Assembly (NCBI RefSeq): GCF_023008245.1 | Contig: NZ_CP090145.1 | Coordinates: forward strand, 2,046,001-2,110,000 | Origin: Flavobacterium sediminilitoris | Lineage (GTDB): Bacteria; Bacteroidota; Bacteroidia; Flavobacteriales; Flavobacteriaceae | Length of the DNA: 64,000 bases | Direction: 5' to 3' | Shown here: positions 7,969 to 14,594 of the stretch, piece by piece | How the letters are laid out: every line of letters starts with the position of its first letter | Position numbering within the stretch: the stretch's first letter is position 1 | Made by a program: the position numbers and the translations under genes | The notes under the pieces: model-generated | The model's input: the letters and a program-made list of their open reading frames with translations, nothing else | Told to the model about the DNA's origin: nothing | Database searches by the model: none

Positions 7969-9783
7969 ATGTCAACAAAAGCAGATTCTTGGGGTTCGCG
8001 AGTCGGACTCATTCTGGCAATGGCTGGAAATGCTGTAGGACTTGGAAACTTTTTACGTTTTCCAGTTCAAGCAGTTCAAAATGGAGGAGGAGCCTTTATT
8101 ATTCCATATTTAATATGTTTTTTAGTAATGGGTATTCCATTATTATTTATTGAATGGTCTACAGGAAGATACGGTGGCAAATTTGGAAATCATAGTACGC
8201 CATATATTCTAAATACTATGGGTAAAAGCCGAGTTTGGAAGTATATTGGAGTGTTTGGAATCTTTACTAATATTGCTGTTGCAGCCTATTATTGTTATAT
8301 TGAATCATGGACAATGTCTTATGTGTATCATTCCATTGTAGGAACGTTTAAAGATATGAGTCAAGCGGATGTTGCAGGATTCTTTAACTCTTATGTTGAT
8401 GTTGCTCATTCTACAACAGGTATTCCTTATGAAGCCGTAATATTTTACATTGTTTGTTTACTTTTAAATACATATATATTATCTAAAGGATTAAGTGGAA
8501 TTGAAAAAGTAGCCAAAATTGGTATGCCTTTGTTAATAACATTTGGTGTTATTTTAGCAATTAGAGGATTAACATTAGGAACAAGTGGAGCTTCAGATAT
8601 TTTTCCAGAAGCTAATGCTTGGGATGGTCTTAATTTCTTATGGACGCCACAATTTGATTCATTATCTAATCCAAAAGTTTGGTTAGCAGCAGCGGGTCAA
8701 ATATTTTTCACACTTTCAGTAGGTATGGGTACAATTCATTGTTATGCTGCATATTTGAAAGAAAAAGATGACGTGGCCTTAAATGCAGTCTCGGCAGGTT
8801 TTATGAATGAATTTGTTGAAGTTGTATTAGGTAGTTTAATAGTTGTTCCAATTGCTGCAGGTTATTTAGGGTTGGATTGGGTTATTCAGAACGCAGGTTT
8901 TGGAATGGCGTTTCAAACTATGCCATATTTATTTCAACAATGGGGAGATGTTTTATCAATATTTGCAGGAGTCTTTTGGTTTGGTCTATTGTTCTTTGCA
9001 GGGATTACCTCTTCGTTAGCAATGGGTACGCCATGGATGGGATTTATGCGAGATGAATTTAATTGGAGTAAAAATAAAGGAGCTTGGTCATTTGGTGCCT
9101 TAGCTTTAACAATGGGACTTCCAACAGTTATTTTTTATAATCAAGGATTATTTGATCAATATGACTATTGGGCAGGAACGGTAAGTTTGGTTGTTTTTGC
9201 ATTCTTAGAAACAATTTTATTTTCTTATATTTTTGGAATTAAGAAAGGTTGGGTAGAAATTAATAAAGGAGCAGATATTAAATTACCAGGTTTCTATAAA
9301 TATATTATCCTGATTGTTACTCCAGCTTTATTAGGTTGGGTATTAGTGTCAAGTATTCCTGATTGGGTTGATAAAGTAAAAGATTCAGACACTCATAATA
9401 AAGAATGGTTTTCAGATGCATATTATGCGGAAAATTTTGAAAGTACTGGAACTAAATCAGCAATTGTTGAGGAAGTAACTCCAACGGAAATAAAATTTAC
9501 TTTTGAAAATGAGAAGAAAGTTTTTGATAAAGCAACAGAAAAAGTAAAAGTTGAGACATTTAAAGACACAAAAATATATACTTTCGATGCAAGTAAAAAT
9601 CAAAAAACACTTGTACAAGTAGGAGATGCCATAAATCCAAAAGATAAAATTGCAACAGGAGACTTTACTAATAATACATTTTATAAATTTTTAGGAAGAA
9701 TGTTATTGTTAATGTTGTTCTTGTTCATTTCAATAGTAGTGTATTTAGCTTATAAAAAACGAGTAAAAGAAGGGAGAGAATAA
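7969..9783 (+). CDS. Sodium-dependent transporter, neurotransmitter:sodium symporter (NSS) family
   Basis: 604 residues, longer than the roughly 450-510 of typical bacterial NSS proteins. TM1 has the diagnostic WGSRVGLILAMAGNAVGLGNFLRFP stretch, split here as WGSRVGLILAMAGNAVGLG and NFLRFP, which forms the Na+ and substrate sites, followed by NGGGAFIIPY. Another signature is the GQIFFTLSVGMG helix (TM6), which fits LeuT-type transporters. Eleven helices end near residue 465; then comes a hydrophilic stretch of about 105 residues (DWVDKVKDSDTHN to GDFTNNTFYKF) before a last helix (MLLLMLFLFISIVVYLAY). It would import an amino acid with Na+. The next gene, two bases downstream, is a MetS-like small subunit, which suggests methionine/alanine-type uptake; substrate is inferred. 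Confidence 0.93.
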   Translation: MSTKADSWGSRVGLILAMAGNAVGLGNFLRFPVQAVQNGGGAFIIPYLICFLVMGIPLLFIEWSTGRYGGKFGNHSTPYILNTMGKSRVWKYIGVFGIFTNIAVAAYYCYIESWTMSYVYHSIVGTFKDMSQADVAGFFNSYVDVAHSTTGIPYEAVIFYIVCLLLNTYILSKGLSGIEKVAKIGMPLLITFGVILAIRGLTLGTSGASDIFPEANAWDGLNFLWTPQFDSLSNPKVWLAAAGQIFFTLSVGMGTIHCYAAYLKEKDDVALNAVSAGFMNEFVEVVLGSLIVVPIAAGYLGLDWVIQNAGFGMAFQTMPYLFQQWGDVLSIFAGVFWFGLLFFAGITSSLAMGTPWMGFMRDEFNWSKNKGAWSFGALALTMGLPTVIFYNQGLFDQYDYWAGTVSLVVFAFLETILFSYIFGIKKGWVEINKGADIKLPGFYKYIILIVTPALLGWVLVSSIPDWVDKVKDSDTHNKEWFSDAYYAENFESTGTKSAIVEEVTPTEIKFTFENEKKVFDKATEKVKVETFKDTKIYTFDASKNQKTLVQVGDAINPKDKIATGDFTNNTFYKFLGRMLLLMLFLFISIVVYLAYKKRVKEGRE

Positions 9784-9785
9784 TT

Positions 9786-9944
9786 ATGAATACAACAGCA
9801 TTAATAACAATGATTTGCGCACAAGGAATTGTGGTTTCATTTGCAGCATTTTTTTTCTATAAAGTTCTAACAATTCCACCAAAACAAGAACCAGATTCTT
9901 ATAGTGAGAATGATGATGAATTAGTAAGAAAACAAGAAGAATAA
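9786..9944 (+). CDS. MetS-like small subunit of the NSS transporter
   Basis: 52 residues. One N-terminal membrane segment (ALITMICAQGIVVSFAAFFFY) is followed by a charged tail (PPKQEPDSYSENDDELVRKQ). The gene starts two bases after the stop codon of the NSS transporter and so is translated from the same message. In Corynebacterium the small protein MetS is encoded directly after the NSS protein MetP and is needed for methionine import; size, topology and position are the same here. I infer the role from this layout, since such short sequences carry little family signal. Confidence 0.75.
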   Translation: MNTTALITMICAQGIVVSFAAFFFYKVLTIPPKQEPDSYSENDDELVRKQEE

Positions 9945-9973
9945 TATATTAAAGTTTTTCAGGTATAACTATT

Positions 9974-10855
9974 TTGAAAAAACAGATGGAAAAAATAAAA
10001 TCCTACTTTCTATTTTCTAGAGAACATAGAAGTGGGATTTTTTCATTATTGATTTTGATTATAATTGTTCAAATAATTTATTATTTGATGAAAACAACTA
10101 ATTATAGCAATGATAATTTAAATGAAACCGATGAAGAATGGCTCCTTGTTCAAGATGAAATAGACAGTATAAAAAAAAGTATTGTAGATGAAAAATATGA
10201 AATAAAACCTTTCAATCCGAATTTTATAACAGATTATAAAGGATATATGTTAGGAATGTCTATCGAAGAAATTGATAGATTACATGAGTATAGAAAATCA
10301 GGAAAATTTATTAATTCCTCAAAAGAATTTCAAGAAATTACTAAGATTTCAGATGAACTATTGATGAAGATGCAAGTGAATTTTAAGTTCCCTGATTGGG
10401 TAACTTCAAAGAAGAGTAATCCTATTTCATATACTAAACAAAATAAAGAAAAAATTGTTCCAATAGATTTAAATTTAGCAACAAAAGAACAGATAATGAA
10501 GATTTATGGTATTGGAGATAAAATTTCGGATATCATATTGAAAGAGAAAATGAAATTAGGAACTTTTGCTACAATTGATCAGTTGCAATTTATTTGGGGA
10601 ATTACACCTGAAGTTTTTGAAGAATGTAAAACAGCATTTTTTGTGTCGCCCAATCAAAATTTAAATAAAATTAAAATAAATGAAGCTTCAATAAAAGAAT
10701 TGGCAAAATTTCCATATTTTAATTATGCTTTTGCAAAAGAGATTGTTACTTATAGAAGTATGAATGGTGTTTTAAGTTCTATTGAAGATTTGGCAAAAAT
10801 TAACAACTGTCCCTTAGAAAAATTAAAAATAATCGCCTTATATTTGGAATTCTAA
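9974..10855 (+). CDS. Membrane-anchored helix-hairpin-helix protein (ComEA-like repeats)
   Basis: 293 residues from a TTG at 9974; an in-frame ATG at 9986 would give a protein four residues shorter and cannot be excluded. One N-terminal membrane segment (IFSLLILIIIVQIIYYLM, about 22-39) is followed by three helix-hairpin-helix-type units: LGMSIEEIDRLHEYRKSGKF, then DLNLATKEQIMKIYGIGDKI, then INEASIKELAKFPYFNYAFA. The (N/D)xNxA(S/T)xxEL pattern is that of the ComEA DNA-binding domain. In naturally competent bacteria ComEA binds incoming DNA at the outer face of the membrane; whether this protein does so is unproven, and no other competence gene is nearby. The family is usually annotated as a helix-hairpin-helix domain protein. 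Confidence 0.82.
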   Translation: MKKQMEKIKSYFLFSREHRSGIFSLLILIIIVQIIYYLMKTTNYSNDNLNETDEEWLLVQDEIDSIKKSIVDEKYEIKPFNPNFITDYKGYMLGMSIEEIDRLHEYRKSGKFINSSKEFQEITKISDELLMKMQVNFKFPDWVTSKKSNPISYTKQNKEKIVPIDLNLATKEQIMKIYGIGDKISDIILKEKMKLGTFATIDQLQFIWGITPEVFEECKTAFFVSPNQNLNKIKINEASIKELAKFPYFNYAFAKEIVTYRSMNGVLSSIEDLAKINNCPLEKLKIIALYLEF

Positions 10856-10892
10856 AAAAATAGCTCATTTTAAAGAAATCAAATATAAATTC

Positions 10893-12065
10893 ATGGATTC
10901 AATATATTTTACAGAAGAACATCAATTATTTAGATCAAGCTTACGCGATTTTTTGCATAAAGAAGTTGTGCCTCATATCGAAAAATGGGAAAAAACAGGA
11001 ACAATCGAACGTTTTATTTGGAAAAAGTTTGGAGAAATGGGTTTTTTCGGGATACGATATCCTGAAGCATATGGAGGTTTAGGGTTGGATTTATTTTATA
11101 CTGTTATCTTTTTAGAAGAACTCCAAAAAATAAAATCTGCTGGTTTTGCTGCGGCTATGTGGGCACATTCTTACTTAGCAATGACGCATTTAAATGCAGA
11201 AGGAGATGAACGAATTAAGCAAGACTATTTAGCTCCAAGTATTTCAGGTGATAAAATAGGTGCTTTATGTATTACAGAACCTTTTGGAGGTAGTGATGTT
11301 GCAGGAATGCGTACAATTGCCGTGAAAAAAGGAGATAAGTATGTTATTAATGGTTCTAAAACATTTATAACTAATGGTGTTTATGCTGATTACCTAGTTG
11401 TTGCAGCAAAGACCAGCCCTGATTTGGGAAATAAAGGAATTAGTATCTTTTTAGTAGATAGTAATACAGAAGGAGTATCTGCTACTAAACTAGATAAATT
11501 AGGATGGAGAGCTTCTGATACAGCAGAAATAGCATTTGATAATGTTGAAATTCCTATCGAAAATTTAATGGGTGAAGAAGGAAAAGGCTTTCCGTATATT
11601 ATGCAGCATTTTGCTCTAGAACGTCTTATAATGGCTATTAATGCGCATGCAAGAGCAGAATATGCTATTGAATATACTATTGAATATATGTCTCAACGTG
11701 AGGCTTTTGGGAAAACAATTAATAAATTTCAAGCATTACGTCATACAATAGTGGAACATGCAACTGATGTTGAGCATTGTAAAATATTTAATTATGCTGC
11801 TGTAGCAAGATTGGATAAGGGTGAATATGTAGTAAAGGAGGCAACTATGGCCAAGTTAAAATCAACAAAAGTTGCTGATGAAACTATTTATAGCTGTTTG
11901 CAGATGTTAGGTGGTTATGGATATATGGAAGAATATCCGTTAGCACGCTTATTTAGAGATAGTCGTTTAGGACCTATTGGTGGTGGGACTTCAGAAATTC
12001 TTAAAGAAATCCTGTCAAAGATGATTATTGATAATCAAAATTATAAACCAGCCGTTAAATCATAG
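10893..12065 (+). CDS. Acyl-CoA dehydrogenase family protein
   Basis: 390 residues, full length for the family. The FAD-binding motifs are present: ALCITEPFGGSDVAGMRT (residues about 124-141) and the FITNG element near 158-162. The catalytic base appears to be Glu243 in MQHFALERLIM, the position used by isovaleryl-CoA and long-chain acyl-CoA dehydrogenases, because the alternative position near the C-terminus (PIGGGTSEILKE) has Gly where medium- and short-chain enzymes carry Glu. It would take two hydrogens from the alpha-beta carbons of an acyl-CoA and pass electrons to ETF. No ETF or other beta-oxidation gene is adjacent, so the acyl substrate is not known. Confidence 0.92.
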   Translation: MDSIYFTEEHQLFRSSLRDFLHKEVVPHIEKWEKTGTIERFIWKKFGEMGFFGIRYPEAYGGLGLDLFYTVIFLEELQKIKSAGFAAAMWAHSYLAMTHLNAEGDERIKQDYLAPSISGDKIGALCITEPFGGSDVAGMRTIAVKKGDKYVINGSKTFITNGVYADYLVVAAKTSPDLGNKGISIFLVDSNTEGVSATKLDKLGWRASDTAEIAFDNVEIPIENLMGEEGKGFPYIMQHFALERLIMAINAHARAEYAIEYTIEYMSQREAFGKTINKFQALRHTIVEHATDVEHCKIFNYAAVARLDKGEYVVKEATMAKLKSTKVADETIYSCLQMLGGYGYMEEYPLARLFRDSRLGPIGGGTSEILKEILSKMIIDNQNYKPAVKS

Positions 12066-12192
12066 CTTTGTAAGCTTGTAAATACTACATTTTAGTTATA
12101 TGGAAAAGAATTTTAAGTATAAACGCTTTTAAAAATTTATATTGATAAGTAAAGTGAGTATAGGGAAAATGGATGGTTTTTAGAAATTTGTT

Positions 12193-12200
12193 TATATTTG
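12193..12200 (+). promoter_or_regulatory. -7 promoter element for the Cys-rich peptide gene
   Basis: TATATTTG fits TAnnTTTG; no clear TTG lies 17-23 bases upstream, so the promoter may be weak or need an activator. It gives a leader of about 110 bases before the ATG at 12317. The leader contains a short open frame, 12223-12246, that reads MRVCSFR and stops. Confidence 0.5.
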
Positions 12201-12316
12201 TAATTAATTGAGAAAGAAATATATGAGAGTGTGTTCTTTCCGATAAAAAAGACATAAGCTGTGAGTATCTTTAAAAGATTTATAGTGAAGTTTGTTTATC
12301 TTAAAAATGTTTAATT

Positions 12317-12478
12317 ATGAAAAAAGTATCAAAACTAGGAGTTATTCTTACTAGAAGTGAGCAGAAAATGATTTTAGGTAGACGAGGACTTTTTTGTTGT
12401 GAATGGTGTGATGATGGAAGTTGTAATGGATGGGTTGATAGTCCTAGAACTCCTTGCCCAATAGCAGCTAGCTGCTAG
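12317..12478 (+). CDS. Cys-rich precursor peptide with GG-type (bacteriocin/RiPP-like) leader
   Basis: 53 residues, too short for ordinary gene finding. The N-terminal half reads LTRSEQKMILGRRG, close to the LSxxEQKxIxGG leader that Bacteroidota use for small secreted peptides (cleaved by C39-peptidase transporters or carried by modification enzymes); here the usual Gly-Gly is Gly-Arg-Arg-Gly. The C-terminal half holds six Cys (27, 28, 31, 36, 47, 53) in a short core with Trp, Gly, Asp and Pro: FCCEWCDDGSC, then TPCPIAASC. An even Cys count allows three disulfides or thioether links. The gene has its own -7 element and terminator. No transporter, peptidase, radical-SAM or lanthionine enzyme gene is near. 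Peptide function and processing are inference. Confidence 0.72.
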   Translation: MKKVSKLGVILTRSEQKMILGRRGLFCCEWCDDGSCNGWVDSPRTPCPIAASC

Positions 12479-12502
12479 TCTTAAAAAAAATAAAGAATAA
12501 AA

Positions 12503-12526
12503 AGAGATTGTATAAATCTCTTTTTT
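12503..12526 (+). terminator. Intrinsic terminator after the Cys-rich peptide gene
   Basis: AGAGATT (12503-12509) and AATCTCT (12515-12521) form a stem with a five-base loop, flanked by A-rich and T6 runs that extend the pairing. Confidence 0.85.
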
Positions 12527-12617
12527 GTTTTAGATAATTGAGTGCAATTATATTTTATTTAAACAACTTAAGTTGAGTATGTTTTAAATAAATTTAGGTA
12601 TTATGAAAATAATTTTT

Positions 12618-12625
12618 TACTTTTG
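12618..12625 (+). promoter_or_regulatory. -7 promoter element for rpsU
   Basis: TACTTTTG fits TAnnTTTG. Transcription would begin near 12630, leaving a leader of only about 25 bases, most of it the Shine-Dalgarno sequence. Confidence 0.7.
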
Positions 12626-12635
12626 CAGTCTAAAT

Positions 12636-12646
12636 GAAAGGGGGTG
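12636..12646 (+). promoter_or_regulatory. Extended Shine-Dalgarno sequence of rpsU, probable bS21 autoregulation site
   Basis: GAAAGGGGGTG can pair over 11 bases with the 16S 3' end (complement GAAAGGAGGTG), the one difference giving a G-U pair. It ends eight bases before the ATG at 12655. Shine-Dalgarno sequences are almost absent elsewhere in this window and in Bacteroidota generally, where bS21, bS18 and bS6 cover the anti-Shine-Dalgarno. Work in Flavobacterium johnsoniae has shown that ribosomes lacking bS21 preferentially translate rpsU through such a site; the same feedback is expected here. Confidence 0.8.
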
Positions 12647-12654
12647 CCTAAACT

Positions 12655-12849
12655 ATGTTAATTATACCGATTAAAGACGGAGAAAATATCGATAAAGCGT
12701 TAAAGCGTTATAAAAGAAAATTCGACAAAACTGGAACTGTTCGTCAATTGAGATCACGTCAAGCTTTCCATAAGCCATCAATTGTTAAAAGAGCTCAAGT
12801 TCAAAAAGCTGCATATATTCAAAGATTGAAAGATTCATTAGAATCATAA
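12655..12849 (+). CDS. rpsU: 30S ribosomal protein bS21
   Basis: 64 residues, the normal length for flavobacterial bS21. The family pattern is clear: MLIIPIKDGENIDKALKRYK, then KFDKTGTVRQLRSRQAFHKP and a basic helix ending in RAQVQKAAYIQRLKDSLES. It sits on the 30S platform near the 3' end of 16S rRNA and, in Bacteroidota, helps to hide the anti-Shine-Dalgarno. The gene has its own promoter, a strong Shine-Dalgarno that the rest of the genome avoids, and a terminator that overlaps the promoter of the next gene. It heads the rpsU-xerC-hpf-tRNA-tuf order common in flavobacteria. Confidence 0.97.
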   Translation: MLIIPIKDGENIDKALKRYKRKFDKTGTVRQLRSRQAFHKPSIVKRAQVQKAAYIQRLKDSLES

Positions 12850-12872
12850 ATTTTTACAGCTATAAAATATTT

Positions 12873-12916
12873 AACCGTTGGAAATAAAGTGTAACTTTGT
12901 TTCTAACGGTTTTTTT
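12873..12916 (+). terminator. rpsU terminator that contains the xerC promoter
   Basis: A 12-bp stem (AACCGTTGGAAA, 12873-12884; TTTCTAACGGTT, 12900-12911, one G-T pair) followed by T6. The loop includes the -7 element TAACTTTG, and the T-tract ends on the base before the xerC start codon. Confidence 0.85.
12892..12899 (+). promoter_or_regulatory. -7 promoter element for xerC, inside the rpsU terminator loop
   Basis: TAACTTTG fits TAnnTTTG. Initiation near 12904 would give a leader of about 12 bases that holds only the 3' arm of the terminator stem, so the xerC message cannot form the hairpin. It also rules out an upstream start at 12878. Confidence 0.65.
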
Positions 12917-13810
12917 ATGAATAAAAATTTAGAAGCATATCAAAATTATCTTGAAAAGGAGAAAAAGTATTCTGCTCTTACTTTAAAAGCTTATGTAGGA
13001 GATGTTAATGTGTTTGTGAATTATTTGAATTTGTATCACAATGAAATCCAATTAGAAGAGGTTAATTATTCGGTAATAAGGAGTTGGATGGTTTTGTTAG
13101 TGGAATCAGGTCTTTCAAATAAATCTGTAAATAGAAAAATATCATCTTTAAAATCATTTTATAAATTTTTATTAAAAATAAAAGAAATAAAAATTAATCC
13201 TTTGTTGAAGCATAAATCCTTGAAAATACCTAAAAAAATTCAAATTCCGTTTTCGGAAAAAGAAATTCAAAATGTGTTTCAAGTAAATCAATTTTCAGAT
13301 GATTTTGAAGGAATACGTAATCAGTTGATTCTTGAATTGTTTTATGCTACAGGGATTAGGCGAATAGAGTTGATAAATTTAAAAATTCAAAATGTAGATT
13401 TTTCTAATAAAGTTATTAAAGTTTTAGGGAAAAGAAATAAAGAAAGAATTGTGCCTTTGCTTCAGTGTACTGAGGAAGTATTGAAGAAATATATTCAGGT
13501 GAGAAATTGTGAAAAAAAAATGTTATCGAATGATGTGTTAATTTTGTCTAAAAAAGGGAATAAAGTTAGCGAATCGTTTGTCTATCGTTTAATAAATGAT
13601 TACTTTAGTACTGTGTCTCTGAAAGTAAAAAAGAGTCCACATGTTCTTAGGCATTCATTTGCAACTCATTTGCTAAATAATGGGGCCGATTTAAATTCAG
13701 TAAAAGAATTATTAGGGCATGCTAGTTTGTCTTCTACTCAAGTATATACTCATAGTAGTTTGACAGAGTTAAAAAAAGTATATCAAGAAGCGCATCCTAG
13801 AAATCAATAA
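12917..13810 (+). CDS. xerC: Tyrosine recombinase XerC-type
   Basis: 297 residues from the ATG at 12917, the usual length of Xer proteins. The N-terminal SAM-like core-binding domain (1-95, YLEKEKKYSALTLKAYVGDV) is followed by the catalytic domain with all active-site residues: Arg148 (TGIRRIEL), Lys172 (LGKRNKER), His242 and Arg245 (PHVLRHSFATHLL), His268 (LLGHASL) and Tyr277 (TQVYTHSSL). Xer proteins resolve chromosome dimers at dif. Its fixed place between rpsU and hpf is found in many flavobacteria, which argues for the housekeeping enzyme rather than a mobile-element integrase. XerC rather than XerD is by synteny. No dif site is seen here. Confidence 0.9.
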   Translation: MNKNLEAYQNYLEKEKKYSALTLKAYVGDVNVFVNYLNLYHNEIQLEEVNYSVIRSWMVLLVESGLSNKSVNRKISSLKSFYKFLLKIKEIKINPLLKHKSLKIPKKIQIPFSEKEIQNVFQVNQFSDDFEGIRNQLILELFYATGIRRIELINLKIQNVDFSNKVIKVLGKRNKERIVPLLQCTEEVLKKYIQVRNCEKKMLSNDVLILSKKGNKVSESFVYRLINDYFSTVSLKVKKSPHVLRHSFATHLLNNGADLNSVKELLGHASLSSTQVYTHSSLTELKKVYQEAHPRNQ

Positions 13811-13847
13811 TAATTCATTTGTCTAACCTAAATAAATCATTTAAAGT

Positions 13848-14150
13848 ATGAAAGTAAATGTTCAGGCTGTTAATTTTAATATTGACAAAAAATTAGTCAA
13901 TTTTATTCAAGAAAAATTAGATAAATTAGAAAAGTATTGTGATAAAGTAGTATCGTCTGATGTTTTTTTGAAATTGGAAAATACAAGTGATAAAGAAAAT
14001 AAAACAATTGAAGTAAAAATTAATGTTCCGGGAGATGAATTTATGGTGAAAAAAACTTGTAAAAGCTTTGAAGAAGCGGTAGATATTTCTGTTGAGTCTT
14101 TAGAGAGGGTTTTGGTTAAGTATAAAGAAAAAATGAGAACGTATGTTTAA
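13848..14150 (+). CDS. hpf: Ribosome hibernation promoting factor, short form
   Basis: 100 residues, the short HPF/RaiA type without the C-terminal dimerisation domain of long HPF. It shows the expected beta-alpha-beta-beta-beta-alpha order: VNVQAVNFNIDKKLVNFIQE, VVSSDVFLKLEN, KTIEVKINVPGDEFMVKK and the final helix SFEEAVDISVESLERVLVKYK. The protein binds the decoding region of the 30S subunit and stops translation in stationary phase. It lies 37 bases after xerC, probably on the same message, and just ahead of the tRNA-tuf transcription unit, so ribosome storage and synthesis genes are side by side. Confidence 0.93.
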   Translation: MKVNVQAVNFNIDKKLVNFIQEKLDKLEKYCDKVVSSDVFLKLENTSDKENKTIEVKINVPGDEFMVKKTCKSFEEAVDISVESLERVLVKYKEKMRTYV

Positions 14151-14174
14151 AATAAAAAAAAGTGAAAAAAATTT

Positions 14175-14203
14175 TTGATTGAAAAATAAATTATATACAT
14201 TTG
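14175..14203 (+). promoter_or_regulatory. Promoter of the tRNA-tuf operon
   Basis: TTG at 14175-14177 and TACATTTG at 14196-14203, spacer 18 bases. It precedes the three tRNA genes and tuf, which has no promoter of its own that I can see. Confidence 0.75.
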
Positions 14204-14204
14204 C

Positions 14205-14231
14205 AGTCCGTTAGAAATAGCGGACTTTTTT
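14205..14231 (+). terminator. Hairpin with T-tract between the promoter and the first tRNA (attenuator-like)
   Basis: AGTCCG (14205-14210) and CGGACT (14221-14226) form a six-bp stem with a ten-base loop, followed by T5. It lies within the first bases of the tRNA-tuf transcript. It could act as an early terminator controlling the operon or as a 5' processing signal. Confidence 0.55.
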
Positions 14232-14240
14232 ATTATAGTT

Positions 14241-14314
14241 GCCGGTGTAGCTCAGCTGGCTAGAGCAGCTGATTTGTAATCAGCAGGTCGTGGGTTCGAG
14301 TCCCTCCATCGGCT
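14241..14314 (+). tRNA. tRNA-Thr (anticodon UGU)
   Basis: 74 bases. The acceptor stem GCCGGTG pairs with CATCGGC (one G-T), and the anticodon stem CTGAT/ATCAG encloses loop TTTGTAA with anticodon TGT at its centre, reading ACA. The T arm GTGGGTTCGAGTCCCTC has the standard GTTCGA loop. CCA is not encoded. First of three tRNAs ahead of tuf. Confidence 0.96.
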
Positions 14315-14346
14315 CAAATTGTAAGTGACTGATAATAAAATGGTTC

Positions 14347-14427
14347 GGGGAGATACTCAAGCGGCCAACGAGGGCAGACTGTAAATCTGCTGTGAAAACT
14401 TCGCAGGTTCGAATCCTGCTCTCCCCA
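14347..14427 (+). tRNA. tRNA-Tyr (anticodon GUA)
   Basis: 81 bases with the long variable arm expected for tRNA-Tyr (class II). Acceptor GGGGAGA pairs with TCTCCCC, discriminator A; anticodon stem CAGA/TCTG encloses loop CTGTAAA with GTA. The T arm is CAGGTTCGAATCCTG. CCA is not encoded. Confidence 0.96.
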
Positions 14428-14461
14428 CGAAGAAAAACAATCCTGCTATTGTAGGTCATTG

Positions 14462-14533
14462 GCCGGTGTAGCTCAGGGGTAGAGTGCTTCCTTGGTAAGG
14501 AAGAGGTCACGGGTTCAAATCCCGTCATTGGCT
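14462..14533 (+). tRNA. tRNA-Thr (anticodon GGU)
   Basis: 72 bases. Acceptor GCCGGTG pairs with CATTGGC (two G-T pairs); anticodon stem CTTCC/GGAAG encloses loop TTGGTAA with GGT, reading ACC/ACU. The T arm is CGGGTTCAAATCCCG. CCA is not encoded. It precedes tuf by 61 bases. Confidence 0.96.
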
Positions 14534-14594
14534 CTCAGGTTGTTTTTTATTATATTGAACACTAATTAAATAACTAAGATTAAATTATTAAGTC

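Noticed and set aside
12066..12192. Further small gene or RNA between the acyl-CoA dehydrogenase and the Cys-rich peptide
   Set aside because: Only short frames and a weak AGCT hairpin; nothing with supporting signals.
14280..14528. Minus-strand frame of 82 codons across the tRNA cluster (MTGFEPVTSSLPRKHSTPELHR)
   Set aside because: It is antisense to three tRNA genes; this translation is a well-known false protein in databases.
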